Shown: positions 5,294 to 10,259 of the stretch, in pieces
Layout: every line of letters starts with the position of its first letter
Numbering within the stretch: position 1 is the stretch's first letter
Assembly: GCA_026984555.1 (NCBI GenBank)
Contig: JALSRY010000515.1
Span: 1-10,259, forward strand
Reading direction: 5' to 3'
DNA length: 10,259 bases
From: Phycisphaerae bacterium
Lineage (GTDB): Bacteria; Planctomycetota; Phycisphaerae; UBA1845; Fen-1342
Notes under the pieces: model-generated
What the model saw: only the letters and a program-made list of their open reading frames with translations
Databases searched by the model: none
What the model was told of the DNA's origin: nothing
Program-made: the position numbers and the translations under genes

Positions 5294-6658
5294 ATGAGAT
5301 TCTGGCCGGAAGTGCATTGGTCGGAAGGACAATTCCTCAGGCCACACCATTTCCAGGCGGCCTTTCGGCAGGTCGACACGCTCCGCGGCGCGATGCTCGA
5401 CGCGGCGCAGCCGTTTGGCTGGGGCTTTCTCGCACTCGATTTGGCGGCCGAGGCGGCGGAAAACCACGTGATCGAGGTGCGCTCCTGCGAACTGCTGCTG
5501 CGCGACGGCACGTGGGTCAAGATCCCCGAAAACTGCTCGCTCGACCCCCGCGATTTCAAGAAAGAGTTCGACCAGGCCGCCGGGCCGCTCGACGTGTTCC
5601 TCGGCGTCCCCGAGCTGCAGGCCGTCCGCGCCAACGTGCGCAAGCCCGGCGAAGACCTCGCCGGGCGCACGCCCCGTTTCGAAATCGACCTCACCGAGCG
5701 TTACGACGAAAACACCGGCGAGAACCCCCAGGCGATCGAGATCCGCCGTATGCGCGCCGCCGTATTCCTCGGCAACGAGGACCGCAGCGGGTTCAGTTGC
5801 GTGCGGCTCGGCCGGGTCGAACGCTCCGCCGCCGGCCCCCGACTGGTCCCCAACGTCGTGCCCCCGCTGCTGCGCATGGGCGCGTGGGAACCGTTGTGTG
5901 CCGGCGTCAACGCGCTGTTCAACGACATCCGCTCGCGGGCCGAGCAACTCGGCGGAGACGCGGCCGAACGCGCCCTGACCTTCGCGACCGGCAGCCCCGG
6001 CGACGTCGAGCAGCTCGTCAAGCTCGCCGCGCTCAACGAGCTGACCGTGCGGTTCGGCGTGTTCGCGCACACCCCCGAGCTCCACCCGTTCGACCTCTAC
6101 CGCCTCTTGTGCTCGGCGATCGGTCGCGTGGCGTTGTGGGACGACCTCCGCCGCCCGCGCGAGCTGCCGGCCTACGAGCACGACGACAGCGGCCCGGTTT
6201 TCGACGAGCTGATCCGCTACTTGCGGGCGCTCGTGGACGGCATGTTGCCGCGCGACTACATCGAACGGCCGTTCGAGAAGCGCGACGACGGCTACGGTGT
6301 GGAGCTGGACTACGAGTGGTTCACGCCCAACCACGAAATCTACCTGGGCATCCGCGGGCCGATGCAGGCCGACGAGATCCTGGCGTTGTTCAAGTCGATC
6401 AACTTCAAGCTGGCCTCGCCGCGCGACGCGCTCGAGGTCTACCGGCGCCGCTTGCCGGGGCTGGAGTTCCGCAGCGCGGGGACGGTTCCCAACCTGCCCA
6501 AGAGCGCGGACCAGCACTATTTCCGCGTCTCGCGGACGGCGCCGTACTGGGAGCATTGCGAAACCGAACGCGGCATCTTCATCGCCCTGCCCCCGGCCGA
6601 CATGCCCAAGCTCGATAACCTGAAACTCTCGCTGTTCGTCGTGAAGCTGCGCGGCTAA
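5294..6658 (+). CDS. tssK: Type VI secretion baseplate protein TssK
   Basis: A 454-residue protein of the TssK/ImpJ/VasE family. TssK is a cytoplasmic trimer that ties the T6SS baseplate to the TssL-TssM membrane complex. The N-terminus is the family signature: VHWSEGQFLRPHHFQ (7-21), equivalent to the usual VxWxEGMFLxPQHFQ. Other family-like parts are the beta-rich shoulder up to about residue 190, with RFEIDLTERYDEN (128-140), a helical middle (about 190-315) containing HPFDLYRLLCSAIG (264-277), and a C-terminal head with YLGIRG (350-355), LPGLEF (387-392), HYFRVS (408-413) and SLFVVKLRG at the end. Full length is normal for the family. The ATG has AGGGA 7 bases upstream; the frame is open far upstream, but that part lies antisense to another gene. 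tssL follows 14 bases later. No tssJ gene precedes it. Confidence 0.95.
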   Translation: MRFWPEVHWSEGQFLRPHHFQAAFRQVDTLRGAMLDAAQPFGWGFLALDLAAEAAENHVIEVRSCELLLRDGTWVKIPENCSLDPRDFKKEFDQAAGPLDVFLGVPELQAVRANVRKPGEDLAGRTPRFEIDLTERYDENTGENPQAIEIRRMRAAVFLGNEDRSGFSCVRLGRVERSAAGPRLVPNVVPPLLRMGAWEPLCAGVNALFNDIRSRAEQLGGDAAERALTFATGSPGDVEQLVKLAALNELTVRFGVFAHTPELHPFDLYRLLCSAIGRVALWDDLRRPRELPAYEHDDSGPVFDELIRYLRALVDGMLPRDYIERPFEKRDDGYGVELDYEWFTPNHEIYLGIRGPMQADEILALFKSINFKLASPRDALEVYRRRLPGLEFRSAGTVPNLPKSADQHYFRVSRTAPYWEHCETERGIFIALPPADMPKLDNLKLSLFVVKLRG

Positions 6659-6663
6659 GGAGG
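6657..6663 (+). promoter_or_regulatory. tssL ribosome binding site overlapping the tssK stop codon
   Basis: AAGGAGG begins inside the tssK TAA stop and ends 9 bases before the GTG at 6673. It is the strongest Shine-Dalgarno in the window, fixes the GTG start of tssL, and suggests coupled translation of the two proteins. Confidence 0.75.
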
Positions 6664-6672
6664 AAAGACCCG

Positions 6673-7425
6673 GTGGCGCTTTCGGTATATGACCTCGCGG
6701 TGGAGGTGGTGCTCTACCTGGTGGCGTTCCAGCGGCGGGTGGCCGCCGGCGAAGACGTGAGCTACGAGAACACCCGCGCCGAGACGCTCTCGTTGCTCAA
6801 CGATCTCGACCAGCGCAGCCACGCCGAACCCGGCCTCTGGGACCACTGGACCAAGGCGCGCATCCCCCTCGTCTACCTCATCGACGAAGTGATGATCCTC
6901 AATTGCAACTGGCCCTGGCGGGACCGCTGGGCCGACGAGTGCCTCGAAGTCGCGCTGCTGGGCCACCCCGAAGCACTGGGCGGCGAAAACTTCTACACCG
7001 AGTGCGACGAGGCCCTGCACGAACTCGAACTGGCCGAACGCCACGAACGCCAGGACTACGACGCGATGGTCGAGATCGTCATGGTCTACTACGTCGCGAT
7101 GCAGACCGGCTTCAAAGGCAAGTACGCGCTCGACCTCGACGCGTGGCGGGAATACAAGGGGCACGTCTTCGCCAAGCTGCCCGCCTACGCCCAAACGCGC
7201 GCCAAGAAACTCTTTCCCGAAGCCGAGCAGCACACGGTCGTGCTCGACCCCAATTACGAACCGGTCACACGCCTGATGTACGTGCTGGTCGCCGTGGCGC
7301 TGCTCGTGGCCCTGTATTTCGGCGGAACCTGGCTCTACTGGCGCCAAACCGTCGGCGAACTCGAACAAAACGCCCGCAACGCGCCCGTCCCCGCCTCCGC
7401 GCCGGCGGACGCCGCCGCCTCCTGA
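6673..7425 (+). CDS. tssL: Type VI secretion inner-membrane protein TssL (DotU family)
   Basis: A 250-residue protein of the DotU/TssL family (PF09850), the T6SS inner-membrane subunit that binds TssM and contacts TssK in the cytoplasm. The helical cytoplasmic domain (1-198) carries family-like segments: LVYLIDEVMI (67-76, counterpart of the usual ALADEW helix), GGENFYTECDEALH (103-116) and MVYYVAMQTGFKGKYAL (137-153, the strongly conserved YY...GFxGxY block). One transmembrane helix follows at about 201-222, then a short Ala/Pro-rich periplasmic tail (NAPVPASAPADAAAS). There is no OmpA-like or SPOR peptidoglycan-binding extension, so this is the short form of TssL. The GTG start is set by AAGGAGG at 6657-6663. 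tssM begins 52 bases downstream. Confidence 0.93.
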   Translation: MALSVYDLAVEVVLYLVAFQRRVAAGEDVSYENTRAETLSLLNDLDQRSHAEPGLWDHWTKARIPLVYLIDEVMILNCNWPWRDRWADECLEVALLGHPEALGGENFYTECDEALHELELAERHERQDYDAMVEIVMVYYVAMQTGFKGKYALDLDAWREYKGHVFAKLPAYAQTRAKKLFPEAEQHTVVLDPNYEPVTRLMYVLVAVALLVALYFGGTWLYWRQTVGELEQNARNAPVPASAPADAAAS

Positions 7426-7477
7426 GCCGCGGCACAGCGCCCGGCGGGCAAACGAACCAACGTCGGAGACGTACCCC

Positions 7478-10259
7478 ATGGCGACGATGAGTGTCAATTC
7501 CGTCCTGATGAAGTTCTTCAAGCTGCCGCCGGCGGTGGGCGTGATGCTCGCACTGCTGGGCTTCGGCTCGCTCGCCGCGATCCTGTTCCGCCTGCTGCCC
7601 GGCCTGCGCAGCAAACAGGGCATGATCTGGATGCTCGTCATCTTCGGCGTCGGGATCGTGCTCTACCTGATCTTCTGGGCCGTCCGCCGGCTGTTCTTCT
7701 CCCGCAAGTCCTCCGAGCTGAGCGACGCGCTCGAATCGCAAGGGCCGACCCGCGGCGACATCGCCGAGCAGGAACAAATCTACCGCGAGAAGTTCCGGGC
7801 CAAGCTCGCCGAGCTCAAGACCAACGGCCTGAGCGTCTACCGCTTGCCCTGGTTCGTACTCCTGGGCGAACCCGGCTGCGGCAAGACCGCCAGCCTGATC
7901 CACTCCGGCCTCGACTTCCCGCTGGGCAAGGATGAAGTCCCCGGCTTCGGCGGCACGCGCAACTACAACTGGTGGTTCACCAACGAGGCCGTCATCCTCG
8001 ATACCGCCGGCCGCATCGCCTTCCAGGAAGAGGGCACCACCGACAAGGTCGAGTGGGAGTATTTCCTCAAGCTGCTCAAGCAACACCGCCAACGTTGCCC
8101 GATCAACGGGGTCATCATCGCCATCCCCGCCGACCGCTTGTTGCGCGACACGTCCGAAGAACGCGCCCAGAAAGCCGCCGTCCTGCGCGACCGCTTGCGC
8201 CAGGTGCACCAGCAGCTCGGCGTGCGCTTCCCCACGTTCGTGCTGGTCACCAAGATGGACCTGGTCGGCGGGTTCAGCGAGTTCTTCGAGGAAATCCGCG
8301 TCGATCTCCAGCAACGCAACCAGATGTTCGGCTGGTCGCGCCCGGGCGAATTCCAGGAACCCTACGACCCGGACGATTTCCCCGACACATTCGACCAGGT
8401 GTACCGCCGGCTGCGTAACTGGGAGATGCGCTACCTCCAGCGCAAGGCCACCGAGGACGAGCTCGGCCTGATCGTCACCTTCCCGGAAGCGTTCCGCCAA
8501 CTGCGCGAGCCGCTGGGCGACTACGTTTCCACGATCTTCCAGAAAAGCCCGCTGCTCGAACCGCCTTTCTTCCGCGGGTTCTATTTCACCTCCGCCGTCC
8601 AGGAAGGCGCCCCGATTTTCGACGTCTTCGCCCGAGCCAAGGCCGGCGTGAACCTGCCCGAACAGCCGACGCGGGCCGTCGATTCCAAGGCCTTCTTCAT
8701 CCACGACTTCTACGCCAGAAAAGTCTTCCCCGAGCACGGCCTGGTCTTCCGCAGCGCCAAGCACGTCTCGCTCAACAAACGGATGCGCCGCCTGGTCTGG
8801 TTCGGCTCCGCCGCCATGGTTCTCCTGATGATCGCCCTGTTCGCGATCGGCTCGACGGGCGTCAGCAAGCTGCTGACCGCCCCGCGCGAGGACTGCAAAC
8901 GCGCCGCCGAAGCCGTCCAGCGTGGCGACGCCCGGTTCGCCGACCTGCCCACCAACCTCAAGACGGCCGGAGCCCTCTGGCATCATTACCGCGCGTACCA
9001 GACGCCCTCGGCCGCGCTGTATGCCCGGCTGCTGTTCATCGGCGGGGACATTCACGTCCCCGAGGCCCATGTCGGAACCGTGCACGCCCGGTTCACCCTC
9101 GACTGTATCGTCCGGCCGATCCTCACCGAGTTCGAACGCCGGCTCGACGAAGCGCCCGTCCCGCCGCGGGAGCAGCCCGAGGCCCGCAAGCGTTACCTCA
9201 AGACGCTCGCCACCTACACGCGCTGGTACGCCGACGCCGTCGGGCAGGTCGATCTGGCCCCGTTGGACAAGCAGGAAGCGGCACTGCGCCGCACCCAGTT
9301 CGAAACGCTTCTCGATTTCGTGCATCTCGAGCCCGACCAGCGCAAGGCCGCTGCCACCGAGTTCGAACACGCGCTGGCCACGCTCGCCGGCGAGCCCCGC
9401 TCGTTCGCACGCGAAATCCTCACCGAGGCCCTCCACTTCGACGCCTCGGCGGCCACGCGGCGGATCGCGTCGGCCGTCGCGCAACTCGCGGACAGTTGGA
9501 TCCCCGTCACCCAGCTCTCGGGGGACCAGGCCAACGCCATGATGCGCTACTGGGCCGACTTCGCCGACCACTTCCACACGCTCGCGGCCCGCTACGGCGA
9601 GACGCTCTCCCTGGCCGGTGGATTCGCCGGCGACAGCGCCTACGACGAAACGGTGACACGGTTCCTGACGCTTACCAAGGGCGTCAAGTATCTGCCCGAT
9701 CCCGAGCTCGACGTCAGCGCGCCCGGCAGCCTGTACGAAGCGTGGCACGACCTGCGGCAGTTTCTCTCGAACAACCCTCCGCCGGAAACGCCCGAACACC
9801 ACATCCTGCGGCTCGCCGGGCTGCGGGACTTCTTCCGCAAGCAGTGGGACGCGGAATTCGACCTCATCTACGACGCCCTGCACGAAGGCGCGCCGGACGA
9901 GCAAGCCAGTCCGCAGGCGACCGTGTACGAAGCCTTGCACGCCGGCCGCGACGAGCTGGTCCGCGCGTTCGACAAGAGCATCGCCCAGGTGCGGGAGCAG
10001 TTGCGCCTGCCCGAGGGAACCGATCCGCTCAAACACTACGCCGACCTGCACCTGATCGTCATCGACGAGGCCAACCCGCCGCCGCCGCGGCAGACGCCGG
10101 CGGTGGTGCGGCTGGCACCCGACGCGCTGGGCTCCAACAACCAGCTCGTCGATTATCTCACCGAACTCCGGGCGCTGGTCGCGCGGAGCGACCAGGACAC
10201 CCGCGACCTGGCGGACCTGCGCCGCTGGCCCGACCTGCTCAAGCGGCTCGCGTCGCACG
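7478..10259 (+). CDS. tssM: Type VI secretion protein TssM (IcmF family), 3' end outside window
   Basis: The frame stays open from the ATG at 7478 to the window end, giving 927 residues of a family usually of about 1100-1300; the C-terminal periplasmic part that meets TssJ is therefore missing from view. TssM spans the inner membrane and, with TssL, forms the T6SS membrane complex. Two N-terminal helices are seen (about 19-41 and 49-69), then a cytoplasmic NTPase-like domain with an intact Walker A, GEPGCGKT (130-137), a DTAGR motif (175-179) and VTKMD (257-261), resembling small GTPase motifs. An ImcF-related domain (PF14331-like) runs to about 430, the third helix is at 439-458, and the rest is periplasmic and mainly helical, with a Pro run (NPPPP) near residue 867. 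GGAG lies 9 bases before the ATG. It is the third gene of the tssK-tssL-tssM operon. Confidence 0.95.
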   Translation, partial: MATMSVNSVLMKFFKLPPAVGVMLALLGFGSLAAILFRLLPGLRSKQGMIWMLVIFGVGIVLYLIFWAVRRLFFSRKSSELSDALESQGPTRGDIAEQEQIYREKFRAKLAELKTNGLSVYRLPWFVLLGEPGCGKTASLIHSGLDFPLGKDEVPGFGGTRNYNWWFTNEAVILDTAGRIAFQEEGTTDKVEWEYFLKLLKQHRQRCPINGVIIAIPADRLLRDTSEERAQKAAVLRDRLRQVHQQLGVRFPTFVLVTKMDLVGGFSEFFEEIRVDLQQRNQMFGWSRPGEFQEPYDPDDFPDTFDQVYRRLRNWEMRYLQRKATEDELGLIVTFPEAFRQLREPLGDYVSTIFQKSPLLEPPFFRGFYFTSAVQEGAPIFDVFARAKAGVNLPEQPTRAVDSKAFFIHDFYARKVFPEHGLVFRSAKHVSLNKRMRRLVWFGSAAMVLLMIALFAIGSTGVSKLLTAPREDCKRAAEAVQRGDARFADLPTNLKTAGALWHHYRAYQTPSAALYARLLFIGGDIHVPEAHVGTVHARFTLDCIVRPILTEFERRLDEAPVPPREQPEARKRYLKTLATYTRWYADAVGQVDLAPLDKQEAALRRTQFETLLDFVHLEPDQRKAAATEFEHALATLAGEPRSFAREILTEALHFDASAATRRIASAVAQLADSWIPVTQLSGDQANAMMRYWADFADHFHTLAARYGETLSLAGGFAGDSAYDETVTRFLTLTKGVKYLPDPELDVSAPGSLYEAWHDLRQFLSNNPPPETPEHHILRLAGLRDFFRKQWDAEFDLIYDALHEGAPDEQASPQATVYEALHAGRDELVRAFDKSIAQVREQLRLPEGTDPLKHYADLHLIVIDEANPPPPRQTPAVVRLAPDALGSNNQLVDYLTELRALVARSDQDTRDLADLRRWPDLLKRLASH

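Noticed and set aside
7265..10258. A 997-codon open frame on the minus strand, antisense to tssL and tssM
   Set aside because: The plus strand encodes an unmistakable TssM through the same bases. The minus translation is low-complexity (Gly, Val, Glu, Arg rich) with no family trait; long antisense frames are expected in GC-rich coding DNA.
1..10259. CRISPR arrays, tRNA or rRNA genes, IS ends, phage or toxin-antitoxin modules
   Set aside because: Reading the window showed no regularly spaced direct repeats, cloverleaf sequences, transposase or integrase motifs, or paired toxin-antitoxin small genes.

Overview
The window is very GC-rich and densely coded, with no IS elements, tRNAs, rRNAs or CRISPR. 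The G+C level, the sulfatase, the frequent lack of strong Shine-Dalgarno sites and a divergent type VI secretion (T6SS) core together suggest a Planctomycetota bacterium, perhaps Phycisphaerae-like. This is an inference: no marker gene here fixes the taxonomy, and another GC-rich phylum with T6SS (for example Myxococcota or Acidobacteriota) is not excluded.

Left part (1-3637), metabolic genes. The 3' end of a sulfatase gene (2-436, +) converges on a complete class I dihydroorotase gene, pyrC (494-1780, -). pyrC diverges from a stand-alone homocysteine S-methyltransferase gene (1874-2785, +) across a 93-bp spacer whose one AT-rich patch holds overlapping -10-like boxes for both directions. plsY (2966-3637, +), for acyl-phosphate:glycerol-3-phosphate acyltransferase of phospholipid synthesis, follows behind its own candidate promoter.

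Middle part (3653-5020, all -). Three genes are packed together: a 304-residue polytopic membrane protein of unknown function with a GTG start and possibly a leaderless mRNA, a 66-residue charged hypothetical protein 16 bp downstream, and a 78-residue DUF2892 (YgaP-like) membrane protein whose start overlaps the previous stop (TGATG). The cluster converges on plsY with a 15-bp gap.

Right part (5294 to the window end, +). This is a T6SS membrane-complex/baseplate operon: tssK (baseplate-to-membrane connector), tssL (DotU-like inner-membrane protein) and tssM (IcmF-like, with intact Walker A; 3' end lies beyond the window). Each gene has a ribosome binding site, and the tssK stop lies inside the tssL one. 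In the canonical machine TssL and TssM form the membrane complex and TssK joins it to the baseplate. The usual lipoprotein partner tssJ is not upstream of tssK in the window, and TssL has no peptidoglycan-binding extension, so how this machine reaches the outer membrane and cell wall is open. The 273-bp region 5021-5293 between the divergent clusters has no gene but carries candidate promoters both ways.

The most interesting parts are the T6SS core in a probable non-proteobacterial host and the uncharacterised membrane-protein cluster divergent from it. I see no convincing wholly new system.
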